The notes under the pieces: model-generated
The model's input: only the letters and a program-made list of their open reading frames with translations
Database searches by the model: none
Told to the model about the DNA's origin: nothing
In this document: positions 11,486-24,273 of the stretch, piece by piece
How positions within the stretch are numbered: the stretch's first letter is position 1
Layout of the letters: the number at the start of each line of letters is the position of its first letter
Program-made: the position numbers and the translations under genes
Assembly: GCA_037833965.1 (NCBI GenBank)
Contig: AP031354.1
Coordinates: forward strand, 31,536,001 to 31,600,000
Source: Marchantia polymorpha subsp. ruderalis
Taxonomy: Eukaryota; Streptophyta; Marchantiopsida; Marchantiales; Marchantiaceae
Reading direction: 5' to 3'
Length of the DNA: 64,000 nt

Positions 11486-13980
11486 ATGGAGGCCGCATCG
11501 AGCTTTTTCGAGTCCAGATCGAGGGGCTGGAATGTCAACAGCCTGATGAATTTCTCGCATCTGAATTCGCGTGTCCAGCTTCATCTTCGGAAGGTGTGTG
11601 TGTGACGATGGGAGAGAGACGCGATCTTCGTTTTTGGGTCTCTGTGGGTTGGGTTTTGGAGTTGGCTGGGCCTCGACTCCTCTTGTCGTGTGTCACAGTT
11701 ATGTTCATTCGCTCTTTGGGGTTGGGGCTTTGTGGTTTTACATGTTGATTAGAATTGGGCTTGCGATTTATCTGTTTAGGTTTCAATGTCCATGTCTTTA
11801 AGTTTGTCCGCAAACTTGAATGTTTGGTTTGGATCATTGGTGAGTAAGCCTTCTTCCAATTCATATTCTTATGGCGATCTCTTTCTTGACCGTTCTAGAA
11901 TTTTTTTACAAGTTTGTGTTGAATATAAGAATTGGCCACTTGTGTGGCAGCGCCGCACAGTGCTGTATTTTTTGCTCTCGACTCCTAGCTCATGAAACTT
12001 CACCCGATGTTTTGTCTTCGTGATTGCCTTTCAAGGAGTTCTAGGGAGGGATGAGTACTTGTTTGCGGGGTAATGAAGCGTGGTTTTGTGGAACGGTTTC
12101 TCTTCGTTGAGAGTCATCTTTATTTTCCCGATGAAAGAAATGAGTGGTCCTGTTGGTTTTCAAGTCAATTTACACTTGATCATTTTTTACGGAGAGCTAG
12201 GTTTTGAGGATTTCACATGATAGGGATCTCCAGAAGGTCACAAAAACCACTCAAAACTTCGGAAGTATTCGATGGGCTTTGTCCGAAAGTAGGTCTTCAG
12301 TACTTATTACAACCTTCATTGCTTGACGTCCGCCAGGAGCTTCGATAAATATTGAGAGAATGCTTGATACCTTTCTCTAAGTCTGATTTTAGGTCAGGTT
12401 GTCTGAATAGCTTACTGATTTCTGTCTGGACCTGATTTTGAAAGTTGAAAGTTTGAAAGTGATTGAGTTCGGAAGGTTTCCATTGGAGAATTGTGGCAAC
12501 ATTCAATTCTTCTTTCATCCACAAGAGGGGTGTTAGTCACACTGTGTCGGCTGGCGTGATCTGACATTGTGCTCGACTGTTTCTTGCTCTCCAGCACGGG
12601 CCTTGATCTCATGTGAATTTATTGCCGTATAAGCCGGTGTGAACAAGCTATGAGTGCCCGCTCGTCTTCTTCATCAGAACATGGTGTTAATAGTTGAACC
12701 TTTTTAATATGTACCCTTAAGCATAGGTTTCTGAACTTGGGAATTTATATTTTGTGCAGGTTTACACCACCCTCTGTTTGTCGCTCTTGGTGGCATCTCT
12801 TGGAGTTTACGCGCACATGTTGGTAAATTTGGGAGGTTTCCTGACGAGCATGGCGTTCATCGGCTGCGTCATGTGGCTTATGTCTGTTCCGTCTTATGAA
12901 GAGGTATGCGGACTTTTTCGGTTTTGGGGTTTTGGGGCATGGATGTCAATGGAATTGTACAACAGTAGCAAGAACTTTTGCTGTGAAGGCAAGAATACCA
13001 CTTCAGCTAACATCATATCTCGGAAATATAGGGTAAGCGGTGGAAGATTTTGATGGGAGCATCTTTTTTGGAGGGATTATCTATCGGCCCACTGATTGAC
13101 TTGTGCAACAATCTGTTTCCTGATTCAGGGTAAGATCTTCCATCATTTAAGTGCACATTTTTTCCCGGTCGAAGAATTGGGAGGTCTTCGTCTTTGCCTT
13201 TTGTGTTGAAATGTGGCACTTGTTCCTAAAGCTTTGCGTCGTATATACGCAGGCTTGTCCTGACTGCCTTTCTAGGAACAATTGCAATTTTTGCAAGCTT
13301 CTCTGGAGCTGCACTTTTTGCCAAACGGCGTGAATACTTGTTCCTAGGAGGGATATTATCATCAGCTGTGAGCGCTATGTTGACGCTGCGATTCTGTTCG
13401 TACTTTTTCGGTGGAGCGTCTGCAATGTTCAACCTTGAGGTATGGTGGGAAGAGTTGATGACTTAGTTGAAGCGTACTGTTACTCTCTAGTTGTAACTAT
13501 TTGTGTCCGAGATCATGAAAAGGAGCAAGGGCAGTTTATTAAATTATAGTAGCAGATATATAGTAACTTGTACATCCTTTGCTTTGAACCGTCCTTGTAT
13601 CTGCACTAAATTGTTTCGATCTGGTTCATCGCAGTTGTACGGAGGTCTTTTGGTATTTGTTGGTTATGTGCTCTTCGACACTCAGTTGATCATCGAAAGG
13701 GCAGACAAGGGCGATGACGACTACATTCAGCATACGTTGGACTTATTCATGGACTTCGTGTCCATCTTCGTTAGGATTCTCGTGATTCTGGTTAGCATAC
13801 CATACCTTGCCTTTCTTTTGAAACCCTGACCAAAAGTCATTGAATCTTTTGGTCAAGACGTTTTTGCTTTCCGCTTTTCCGATTTATTCCAGGTGCTGAC
13901 ATAATTTGCGTTGTTCACAGACGAAAAACGCGGGCGAAAAGTCGCGCAAGGAGGAGTCTAGGCGCAAGAGGAGTCAGTGA
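11486..13980 (+). CDS. BI-1: BAX inhibitor-1 (TMBIM family) ER membrane protein
   Basis: BI-1 is a conserved ER membrane protein that suppresses programmed cell death and tunes ER calcium and the unfolded-protein response. Six exons join in phase: 11486-11593, 12760-12903, 13032-13129, 13253-13439, 13635-13790 and 13921-13980, giving 250 residues, the usual plant length. The N-terminus ([19 protein letters not shown]) matches the plant BI-1 opening. Exon 1 ends in LHLRK and exon 2 starts VYTTLCLSL, a junction block typical of the family. Later blocks are [48 protein letters not shown] and [13 protein letters not shown], which together form six to seven helices. The tail is charged and basic ([14 protein letters not shown]), as in plant BI-1, where this tail is cytosolic and implicated in pH or calmodulin response. 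Intron 1 is the longest (1166 nt). Confidence 0.97.
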
Positions 13981-15693
13981 TCTCTCGTGGACATTCTGAG
14001 TAGCACTATTAAGAGAATCTCTGATGTGGATTCCATGTTGTGATCTCGATGAAGTAGATTTTGAGTTGTACATACTACTGTAGTGATACACCTTCACTCT
14101 CATGTAAAATCTTTAGCGTCAAAGCGGGTAGAAAGTTCTGTAGCAGATGACACTTTTGTGCACCTTGACACCCATCATTTGATAAATCATGCTTTTCAAT
14201 TTTGATTCTAAACTGGAAGAAATAGAGATATTCTGCTTGATCGTAGATTGCAATGCGGATAGGTGTAGAAATCTGTAGATGTATGGCGGAGACATTGGAA
14301 TTTTTATTCAAGATAAATTCAAATCAGAGCTATGGATGCAGTGGATGTAGAAAATATTCCACGCGTTTAAAGTTTGTTTAGCCATAGGCGGATGTTGAAA
14401 GAGTGTAACACTGAAAGCTGGAAATCAGCATGAGCAATATACATGTGTTGAGAGGAAAGGTCTCTCTCAACTCGTATGTTATTGAAGAATGGTTATGAAT
14501 GAACATAAGTAGGAAATATATCAAGGCAAAAAAGCAACATGGAGTGAAGTATTCAATATACACTAAACTAGAACGTGTGTAAATGAAGGCTAAAACATGG
14601 GAATAGTGCGAAACAGTGAGAAAATTTACTTGAACCCGATGAAAACTAAATCGTCTTGATGTGACCTAACAGATTTCATTTCAACCGATGGAACCTTCTT
14701 CGACGGACACCATAAGCAATATTCTTATAACCTGCAGATTTGCTCAATGTTCTTATAACCTACTAATTTGCTCTTTAGAGTGGGGAGTGTCCGCCAGCGT
14801 CGGGCCAGAGTATTTTGACTACTCTTATTTAAAACGACAGTCACCATCAGTCTCAATTACTCCGGATATGGTTTTGCGGGAAATTTATGTTCTACTCGAA
14901 TTAACCCCAGATAGGATTGGAACATCACTGAAAACATCCAAAAACATCCAAAAACATCCATCGGCTAAAACAGTTGGGTAATTAAGTGTTAAATTTTTCC
15001 GCAGTCCATCAAACAATTTCCTCGCAAAACAGTATTCACAGGAGAACTATCAATTCTCAATTGAAGATGAAAACTGTCCATTTGATGAGCAATCATTAAA
15101 CCTAATCGACAGAAGAAAGGGCTTGCACCTGTCAAAATAATCTGTACTATCAACAATGAAGCTGTACACGATCTACACACTGACTTCGACCGGCGACCGC
15201 GTCATAAAAGAAATATGGAATAGAGGAAAATGGAAAATTAAAGTTCCAAAAACACCACGGGAGAAATATAAGTGGAGCAGAAAATGGAATGGGAAACGGC
15301 CAAAACCATGTAGCTAGCAGACAGTGAATGTTGCTTGACAGTAGTCAGTCGCAGATGGGTACGGAACGTTTTCCTTCTTGCGATGACTAAGCAATGTCGA
15401 GTATCATGTTAAAGTCATGATTCAGGACCAGCTCACTGGACGTGGGCGTTAATTATTTTGAAACTGTGGTGAGAAGGCAACGGAATTATGATTCGTGGAG
15501 AAATTCGCAATTTCCGAAAATTATTATGTCGTAAAAGGAATTTGGAGGCAACCAAAGTTGATCTGACCACCGGTTTTAGTGGGATAATACAAAGTGAGAA
15601 GCGTGTTGTGAAGTAGGGCAACCAAAACCGGTCTAATCATCGGCATTTGAAGGGAGTTAAGATGCGTAAGTTGTCGTCGGGAACAGGGGTCAA
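13981..15693. other. 3' flank of BI-1 and spacer, no gene seen
   Basis: This holds the likely BI-1 3' UTR, then AT-rich DNA. A short triplicated run of AAACATCCAAA units is at about 14928-14959. No reading frame here resembles a known family. Confidence 0.5.
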
Positions 15694-15764
15694 GGAGGCA
15701 ACCAGGATTGAACTGAAGACCTATCGGACTGCAGCCGATTGCTCTACCACTGAGCTATACCTCC
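15694..15764 (-). tRNA. tRNA-Cys (anticodon GCA)
   Basis: Read on the minus strand, this 71-nt segment folds into a cloverleaf. The acceptor stem GGAGGTA pairs with TGCCTCC (one G-T pair). The D arm is GCTC/GAGC with the A-box TAGCTCAGTGG. The anticodon stem is ATCGG/CCGAT with loop CTGCAGT, which puts GCA in the anticodon. The T loop is TTCAATC with B-box AGTTCAATCC. There is no intron, and CCA is not encoded. The outermost T-stem pair is a T-T mismatch, and no T-run terminator is close behind the 3' end, so it may be a degenerate copy rather than an active gene. Confidence 0.75.
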
Positions 15765-17594
15765 GAACTTGTTTCTTGATGAGCTATTACAATTAATAAA
15801 TTCTTGATAAGACGGAGACTGATGCAATTCATTTACATGAACTTGATGAGATTTATTAAATAAAATATATTAAATTCATTTATATTTATATAATTTTTAA
15901 AATATAATTAAATAAAATATATCTGATTATAGGATTTACTTAAGTTCTTCTATGTGTAGGGGACTATAATTGTTACGTCAATAATCTACAATTTACTCTT
16001 GGGAATATACATGAGGTATGCGTTGGATTCAGTATGACATATTTCTCATGCAAAAATTGTGGGGAAGAAAAGTGAGAAGGCTTATGGTTTGTACAAGAAG
16101 TAAAATGATTTTTGCATTACACCTTCAAGAGATTTTACAAATTGCAAAAGTAGCTCAGTATCTCAACTTTTGTTAGTTGATGATTCCATAATTCCCAAGA
16201 TATATGTGACGTGGGAGTAAGAGCCGCGTCAATGTTGTGTGAACGTAAAACTTAAAAGAGATTGTGTTTTCAAATAATTCTTAATGATTGGTCACCTTTT
16301 CAAGATTTGAAAAGGTCTAGACATTGGCACTGATACATCCACATCTTCACTTCAATTGTAGCACATGCGTTGAAATCATACCTCAAGCTTGTGATTATAG
16401 TGAAGCTTGACTATAATATCAACATGTTGACAGTGTTGCAAGTGGTTCATGATTTATCCCTTGACTACTAGAGCCCAACATTGGGTGCCCATGCCCATGG
16501 GCTTGGGTGACATTACTTTTCCATGGATGGGCAGAAGTCATTCTAAGGGCAGTGTTTGTCAAGATCCAACCAAGAATTTGCGTAATTTGAGTAGCATGGG
16601 TGGGCATGGGTGGGCTTAGGTCGCTGCTGATGGTCTAAGTGCAGATTTAAAGTAAAATTTTGGCCTCTGTTGACTAGCAAAAATTATTGGACTTTAGGGT
16701 GGGATGTGGATAGTTCAATTAGAAATTGCACTGGACCTTATCTTAAGATACGAAGTGAGTGTATTCCTTTGTATCGCTCAATATTCAGTTTGTTAAAGAC
16801 CTCATTGGGATTGCACTACCACGCATCCCATTACGATGTTTTAAAAGGGAGTTAATATTAAATCTACGGATGTGCAAACAATGAATATTAGAGACTTTAG
16901 AACGCTCTCAATTCCTTGTGGAATCCCTTGGCACCCTATATTCGCATATCGCACTCGTGATGCAAGCCTTTCCTTCGATGCACACCCTTCGGAGAAAGAA
17001 GAGTAATACCGGCCAGGCTGGTTACCATGGCCGAAAAGCGGGACGTTGGCCAGCGGACAGTGAGGAGCTGACCGATAGCTCCAGTCATGGCGGGGCCAGC
17101 AGGTCCGAGGAGGTTTTGCCCTTGCGGAGAGCAGGATGACAACCAACTACTGCTTCAATGCCCTCCGCAAAGTTCCCTACGACGTCCATGGAAGGTCCGT
17201 GGTCGAGAGTGGACTGCGTGCGCCTCGACGCGGTGTGAAGCTTCAAGGCGATCGGGGTCGCGGCTCGCGGGGCAGTCTCGGCACGCGACGAAGCTTCAAC
17301 GACCTCGAAGAAGAAATTGATGGTCGATCGGAAATCGCAACTGTCTCCAATTATGATGTCTGCCAATTTTCGGCAGAAGACGAGTTCAGTGCGAGAGATT
17401 ATGGGGGGCGGACATCCGTGGACGCGACGACTTTGCGTTAGGGGAGCATCGGGGTGTTCGAAGATTTCTTTGGTATGGAGCGGAGGCACATGTCACCGAG
17501 GAGACGAGTGATTTTGCTGCGGGGGAAGTCGTTTTTTTTCTTGTCGTCGCAAATGATGTAGATAGTTCTAGGTCATCACGATCTATCGGCGGAG
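15765..17594. other. Intergenic region and ABCG upstream region
   Basis: The first part (15780-16900) is AT-rich without a gene. At 16290-16320 there is a 10-bp-stem palindrome around CTTTTCAAGATTTGAAAAG. At 16470-16620 CCCATGCCCATGGGC and GGGTGGGCATGGGTGGGC recur, a composition like the hAT MITE at 9 kb, but I could not find paired ends. From 16970 the GC content rises; 17085-17490 has open frames on both strands that look like leader or promoter sequence of the ABCG gene. Confidence 0.4.
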
Positions 17595-20500
17595 ATGGCG
17601 GATGATTTAGAAAGAGGATTGGGAAATGGGAATCAAAAGAAGGTTTCGGTGAAGCTGAGCGACATGAAACCGGGCCGACCGAGTTTAGGGTTGGAGAGAA
17701 GAAGTTCCCGCAACCCCGACGACCCCAGCAGCAGCAGTTCCCGCAGAAGGTCGAGCCGCAGCTCGAGCCCTCCGATCGTCGACAGTGCCAGACCCAGTCT
17801 TTCGGTTTTCAGGTTCAAGCAGGCGCTTTCGAATTCCGGCATCGGCCAGACAGTCACCCGCACCCCGAGCAGAGGAGGCTCAGACTTTCGACCCACCAAC
17901 GCCAGTCCCTCTGCAACGTCGAGCGCAGAAGGTCCAATCGCAAGCACGGCTTCTGCTGCCTCTCCAAATCGGGGCATTCAGTTGCTGCTGGAGGCTGCAT
18001 CGACCTCGACTCCCGAGTTCATCGCGAAGAGGAGGCAGTCAGAGAGTGCGTCGACGTCCACACCTCAGTCCAAGAGGAGAAGGCCCAGCTCTCTGGGAGC
18101 AGTGCCGCCTCCGCCTCCGCCTCCGGGCAGAAGACCTGGCGTGGGGACTGAGGACGGAGGGTCCGTGGTCCTGTCCTGGACGAATTTGAAGGTCACCTCA
18201 CGGTAAATTAACGGACAGCTGCCATTATTGTAACGAACAGAATGGACGAAAGCAGTCGTCTCCAAACACTCTCCCAGACTGGTATATAGGTGTACCAGTA
18301 CGTGTAAATGCGTGAATTTGCTTCTGTGGCACGTTCCTAAACACGAAAAATTGGAGCAGATTATGGTTAGTTCTGAATAGATGGTTGCCATCTATTCAGA
18401 CGTAACCCTGTCGCCTCTTTCTCATTCCGAAGGGAACAAGGAGTTTGTATCCCATGATCTTCATGGATCATGGGATACACTCTAGCAATACACCGAAACC
18501 TGCTCAGAAGTCGAACAACAATAAGAATTTCGCATCAACAATGCAACCACCCTTCATCAATATGTTATTAGTTTAAGGGTCTAAACGAAGATTACATCCA
18601 AGTCCCAGCCGAAAGTAAATGCACTGATATCTTCTGCGTGCACAATTACAACACTTTCATCCATGACCCACTTAAGGTACCCTCTGCACTGCACTGATCT
18701 CTCTGTGCACTCCAAACGGTCTCTCTGAAGTGGTAGCTGCATAAATCTTCAGCCTTCTCGGCTCAGATCAAGCAATAGTCAAAAGTGTTTCACTCAAACT
18801 AAGAATGAAGACCTCGAAACCTCTTAATTTGCATCATCTTAGAACTGCGACAGCAATACATAGGAGCACTGAAATTTATTCTTACGACAGGGATGGAAAG
18901 AAGTTGCTTCTGGACAATCTGAATGGTCAGGTCCATGCTGGTTTCACTGCCATCATGGGGCCTAGCGGCTCAGGGAAGTCCACTCTGCTCAACACACTGG
19001 CCTGTAGAATGGACAAGTCTGCCTCAGTAACGGGCCAAATTCGACTGAATGGGAAAGAGTACACGAGCACAGACCTGAAGAAGATGTCAGGCTACGTGAT
19101 GCAAGACGACTTGCTGAATGCCCACTTGACGGTGGAGGAGACACTTCTGTACACTGTGAAATTGAAACTGGAACCGACTTATACCGAGGCGCAACTGCTG
19201 GAGAGGGTCAGTGAAGTAATCAAGCAGGTGAGCATCATCATAAGTGGAAAATAATAGGTAGTGAAAAGTCAGAGGAACAAAGTACTTTACACCATGAAGA
19301 ATAGCCCCGAAATCCGGCCAATTTGCAGTAGATGACACATGATTGTTCTGCCACAGATTTTTCTTCAGTTGCTGGTTGCTTTCTTGCTCGATCGGGGAGG
19401 GAAGTAAACTCACTTAAGCGGAGCCGGAGGTCTGAGTCATTGTGTGTGGAATATAGATGGGCCTGGAGCATTGTAAGAAGACTGTGATTGGAAGCGCATT
19501 GAGGAGGGGGATCAGTGGGGGTGAAAGAAAGCGAGTTGCTGTTGGCATGGAGCTTCTCACGAGACCTCAACTCCTGTTTTTGGATGAACCCACGTCAGGT
19601 GAATCTGCATTTACAGCCCTCCCGTCCACAAGCAAATCACTGTACGTCAGGGAGAGTTACTACACGAGTTACCAATAATGTGGTGTTTCCTCTGAGTACT
19701 TCTCGAGTCTTACGATCAACACCTCTTCTCTTGCAGGACTGGATAGTGTTACAGCATTGTCTCTTTGCTCGTTACTCAGGAAAATCGCCGAGGAACGACA
19801 ATGCACTGTTGTTTGCACTATCCATCAGCCCCAAGCCAAAATCTTCAACCTCTTTCAGTCTTTGATCATTCTTAAAGCGGGAAAGGTAGACCTGTTTACC
19901 ATTCAAGGCTAACTGTCCGTGAAGCTATCCGGAAGAACAATGTTCATAGTTTCTGAATGTAGCCATATATGCATGGAGAAAAGCATATGCATTTGATGCT
20001 ACAAGCATTTGGGTTGGCTTATTTGAGATAATGACGATCACAAGATAAGACAGTCAGTCGCTTTTGCTGCCAAAAGGCGAGGCTGATCCTGTAAAAAGTT
20101 CCATGCACCATGATCAGGAGAGTGAGGTCGTCTGAATTGAGGTGAAGCAAACTCGACCACCTCCACCACAGACAGCTGATACCAACTGATGGTGTATGGT
20201 TTTGTTGGTCAGCTGATTTATCAAGGTTCTGCGTCAGGAGTACTCAAGTTCTTTGAGGATTCAGGGTTTCCTTGCCCAGAATTCACAAATCCTGCTGATC
20301 ATCTGCTCGATGTGATAACACCAGCCCTGAGTTCTGACAAGCCCATGATGCAAGCTAATGAGGATAAGCTTCGGTCACACTTTGTTGCAAGTCCTGTATG
20401 TTTCATACCTTCTTTCGCTTTCTCTAGGAATGTAACAACCACACATGATCCATATCTAGATGTAGCAGAATGAGGTTGAGGCAACAGTGTTTGGATATCA

Positions 20501-22044
20501 AATATCAGTGACTGGCCACTGTGAAATACAATTTTTTAAATATTTCTGCAACATTTTCTTGCAGACAGTTATGAAGGCATTAAATACACTTAAGTCAAAA
20601 ACTTCCATTTAAGCTGGCCAGAACGAGATCGTCTTCTTACATGTTTCACAAGAGGATTGAGGGACACTAATTGAGGAGCGATGTATTGTAAAACTGACAC
20701 AAGTGTGATTAAAAATAGGTGGATCTAGACGAAGGAGCTGAATATCCGCTGCAGCTGAATCGAGAACGGATGCCATGGCACCGACAATACTTGGTGCTTT
20801 TGAATCGTGGCCTAAAGGAGCAGGTTCGTAGAAAGAATGTAGTTATCACCCAGGTGGTTCAGAGTATAGTAACAGCAATATTGATCGGTGGGGTGTTTTT
20901 CCAAATTGGAGATGGCCAGAAATCCACGGTGCGTCGCCAACCTGTGCTATTTTTCTGCGTCATCAACCAAGGAGTTTTCGGTGCTCTCACAGTCATCAAT
21001 TCGTTCCCGAGCGAGAGGGTCCTCATTCTCCGAGAAAGAGCTGCCGGCATGTACTACTCTTCAGCATACTACGTTGCTAAGGTGAATCCCCTCCTTTGAT
21101 AATTTAACAATACACGAACACAAGCTTTTATATTACATAAGGTCCCGATAATCATCAGACTTTATATTCTAAAATGGCCTTAACGATGGACTACCAAAGA
21201 CCTTATGACTTTTTCACGAATGCGATATTGATCTACATTGAATGACTACAACAGAGTTTCTGTGTCAGTTGTGCCTACGAATAGAATCACACAGGACTGC
21301 AGAAATAAAGGAAATCAAAGGCTAGAGAAAGCTATGATTCTGCATTCTGTCCAGAACTAACAACATAAAACAAGAAGTCTCAAAAGCAAATATATATCTT
21401 ACGAAGTTGAATATTTTGGCTGCATTACATAAACCTCAGGCTATGGTCAAAATGAAGTGCTGAAAAGGCCATCTGAGTAGAATTCTGATGTTGTGTTGTT
21501 TCTGTGAGTGTAGATTACGGCCGAGCTGACGTTTCAGGTGTTGTCTCCGATTGTTTTCTCGTGCGTAGTGTACTGGATGGTGGGTTTCCAAAACAAGGCC
21601 CGCAAGTTTTTCCTCTTCATGTTTTTCATGATCCTGTGTCAATTATCTGCAACATCCCTCGCGCTCATGACTTCTGCGATTTGTCGCACCACGGACCTCT
21701 CGGTCACCGTGCTGCCAATGTTGCTGGAGATAAACCGTTTGTTCGGGGGCTTCTTCCTGGCTCCTGCCAGCCTTCCCAAGTACTTTGTTTGGCTGGATGC
21801 TCTGAGCTACGTCAAGTATTGTTATATTGCCATCTCGCAGAATGAACTGCACGATCTGAAACTCACTTGCAAGACTTCTGAGCTTGACTCCAAAGGCAAA
21901 TGCCCGATTCAGTCCGGTTCGCAGACGATTAAGACCCTGGGGCTGGACTATATTACCATCGCTGAGTGTGCTGCCATACTCATCCTGTACATTATTGCCA
22001 CACGATTCTTCGCTTACCTCGGGATCCGTTACATCAAACATTAG
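17595..22044 (+). CDS. Half-size ABCG (white-brown complex) transporter
   Basis: This is an ATP-driven exporter of the ABCG/WBC type, one nucleotide-binding domain followed by one membrane domain, which works as a dimer; plant members export lipids, cutin precursors or hormones, but the substrate cannot be read from sequence. Seven exons join in phase: 17595-18202, 18891-19227, 19457-19598, 19737-19885, 20213-20395, 20719-21081 and 21514-22044, giving 770 residues. The NBD has Walker [11 protein letters not shown]-loop YVMQDD, signature ISGGERKR, Walker [11 protein letters not shown] and H-loop TIHQP, so all catalytic motifs are intact. The membrane part has about six helices; the EL3-like loop contains [12 protein letters not shown]. 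The first 195 or so residues are a Ser/Arg/Pro-rich disordered extension with a run of seven prolines, long for a half transporter and probably cytosolic. Exon 1 to exon 2 restores [18 protein letters not shown], the usual start of the NBD. Confidence 0.95.
18372..18479. repeat. Two perfect short palindromes in ABCG intron 1
   Basis: At 18372-18400, TCTGAATAGATGG pairs perfectly with its reverse complement across a 3-nt loop (13-bp stem). At 18446-18479, TGTATCCCATGATC pairs perfectly across a 6-nt loop (14-bp stem). They are 45 bases apart and unrelated to each other in sequence, so they are not copies of one element. Confidence 0.9.
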
Positions 22045-22418
22045 ACCCTCGACCGAAAATCTCCATAATTGTATATAATTGGCTTACAATCACTTCAACA
22101 CGAAAGCATGATATCATGTTCAGCATTTTTCTCCAAATATGTGGATGTCGAATGCAATTTAACTCTCTTCATCCTGCTGCACTCATTTTCGTACTTGGAT
22201 ACTCAGATCTCTTTAGTCCACATCGTCGTAACAGGTCTATACATTTTCACCCTTCTTCTGGATATGCTGTGCTGGAGCAAGCATCAACAATTAACGTATG
22301 TAGGACTCCTTGGGTTTGTAGAGCTTCATTTGAAGGTTCAGAGATGCTTTAAAATATGTTATTGCTTTGCTCGCTCGAATGGGGATTTTACCTGTGGAGA
22401 TTATGATATATATAAATA

Positions 22419-22450
<32 letters not shown>

Positions 22451-24273
22451 GATGATGATGTAGAAGTTGAACGCTTGATCAAAAGCAAGAGTTCAATTAT
22501 CGGAAGCAACTCTTGCTTTAGATCGAGAAGATAATATGAACAACGAAACTTGAAAATGTTTCTAAACTTACATCTTCAAGAGGATACGAGATGGATCTGG
22601 TTGCTTAGAATGGCCCAGGTACTTACTTATCACTTAGCCAAAGTGCAGAATTTACTTGCGCATATTTTGAGACACTTCAGTTGCATTATTTGTTTTCAGT
22701 CGCTCCAAGCAGGATCTTCTGAGGCGTTAAAGAAAATGGTTCTATGTCATTTATGTCTTCCAATAACTGAGTTCTGGATAAATGAGTGTTCCTCCGTGAG
22801 AAGAATTGTTGTCCAACTATGACAAATATCGATCGGACTTTTCGAAAAAGGCAAAAAACAAATGGGATATAAGTTTGACTAGAATCCGTATACCATCATG
22901 GAGAAAATTATTTCCTATATCGCTGCCAATATTTAATTTACGAATATCAAAGTAATAAATCCAACAAAGAGAGAATGTCGACAAACCTTGTGTGACTATT
23001 GTTAGGTGTACTAGAAAGTGACATCTTTTACGCTCCTTCGCAAACATAGGAATATGAGAGTTATGTTCTATAGTGGTTATAACATACAATCAATGCAAAT
23101 ATGCAGATGTCGGATGATCTAATTGGATTAGTTTACTATGCAAAACGTTGGCTAGTGCTCTCCATGGAGAAATCTAAACAAGCTATTGAGATGAGCTAAA
23201 TAAATGATACAGCGTGTTGTTCTCTATGATAGTATCTTGCTAACTTTCTAGGGAACATATCAAAATCTGCATCCAAAATTGCATGTAAATTCAATTTCAA
23301 AGGAACAAAGATGTAAAATTTCATACTTTGACCTGACCTACTTGACCTTAATGCTAAATCACAGTGCTGTGATTATTGGTACTGGCCTTTACGCAAGTAT
23401 AGAAAGCTTCTATACTTGCCTCAAAATTTCATCTTTCATAAAAAAATTAGATTATAATGTAATTATACTTCATTTATGTCCTCCCATGTCTACACCATTT
23501 AGTAAACTCTTCATTGTTAACAAGATGAATTGTTGTTTGTCGTGCAACTGAGATACAATGTGGATATCTGATATTGCAATTGACCTTGTTTTTGAGGTAG
23601 GAATTTTTCCTCTTAACTTCAACTCTTTATAAGAGCGGTCTTTGTTGCGAATTTTTGTCACTAAAATGAACTGGATAGTAAGGACATCTTAGTTCTGTTG
23701 ATTTTGGGAGGGACTTGAATATCGTTCCCGTGAACTTGGACAATTAAAAGCAAAAGCCCAATCTCGTCAAAACGAGAAGGATCGAGCTGAAAGCATTTTA
23801 AAGTCCAAGTACTGTACGTGGGTACCGCGTGATTCCCGATATCCCGAATATTGCCCGAAATCTGACACACGCATGAGAGAGTGGAAAGAGAGCGACGGGC
23901 ACTCCCGGTACTGCTCGTAGTTTGACCGGAAGATGCACTGGCTCCCAGAACTGGCTCCGAGAACGACCGATTCAAGCACACGATCGTCGTCGTCGGCCGA
24001 TTCCGCATTTCGATTTCCAGAAATTGGAGTGCAGCACGAAACATCTCGTCTAGATTGTTTGATCGATGCCGCTCTGGGAGTATGGTGATGCCGAGTGGAT
24101 GATCGAATAGGCAGAAGTGATCCAGAGGAGGAGGAGGAGGTGGTGGTGGAAGACAATCTGGAGCTGTTGGCGGATGAGTTTCCGGAAGTGAGGAGGAGTG
24201 GAATTCCGGATTTGGGCACAACGCTGTTGGAGCAGAGCGAGTTTGTCGGGGTTTTGGTTGAGGTCGCAGCAGC
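22045..24273. other. Intergenic region with microsatellite and palindromes
   Basis: No gene is called. An (AAAT)n run at 22419-22449 is followed by a short GAT run to 22460. A 12-bp stem (AAAGCAAGAGTT and its complement) with a 14-nt loop spans 22482-22519. A 12-bp perfect palindrome with a 3-nt loop is at 23393-23419, and an 8-bp one at 23357-23374. The GC-rich end (23900-24273) is probably promoter and leader of the OS-9 gene. An open frame of about 200 codons on the minus strand there (23661-24275) is proline/serine-rich and probably non-coding. Confidence 0.5.

Noticed and set aside
16470..16620. GC-rich CCCATGCCCATGGGC-type repeats like those in the hAT MITE
   Set aside because: No paired inverted ends or target duplication could be found, so a mobile element is not supported.
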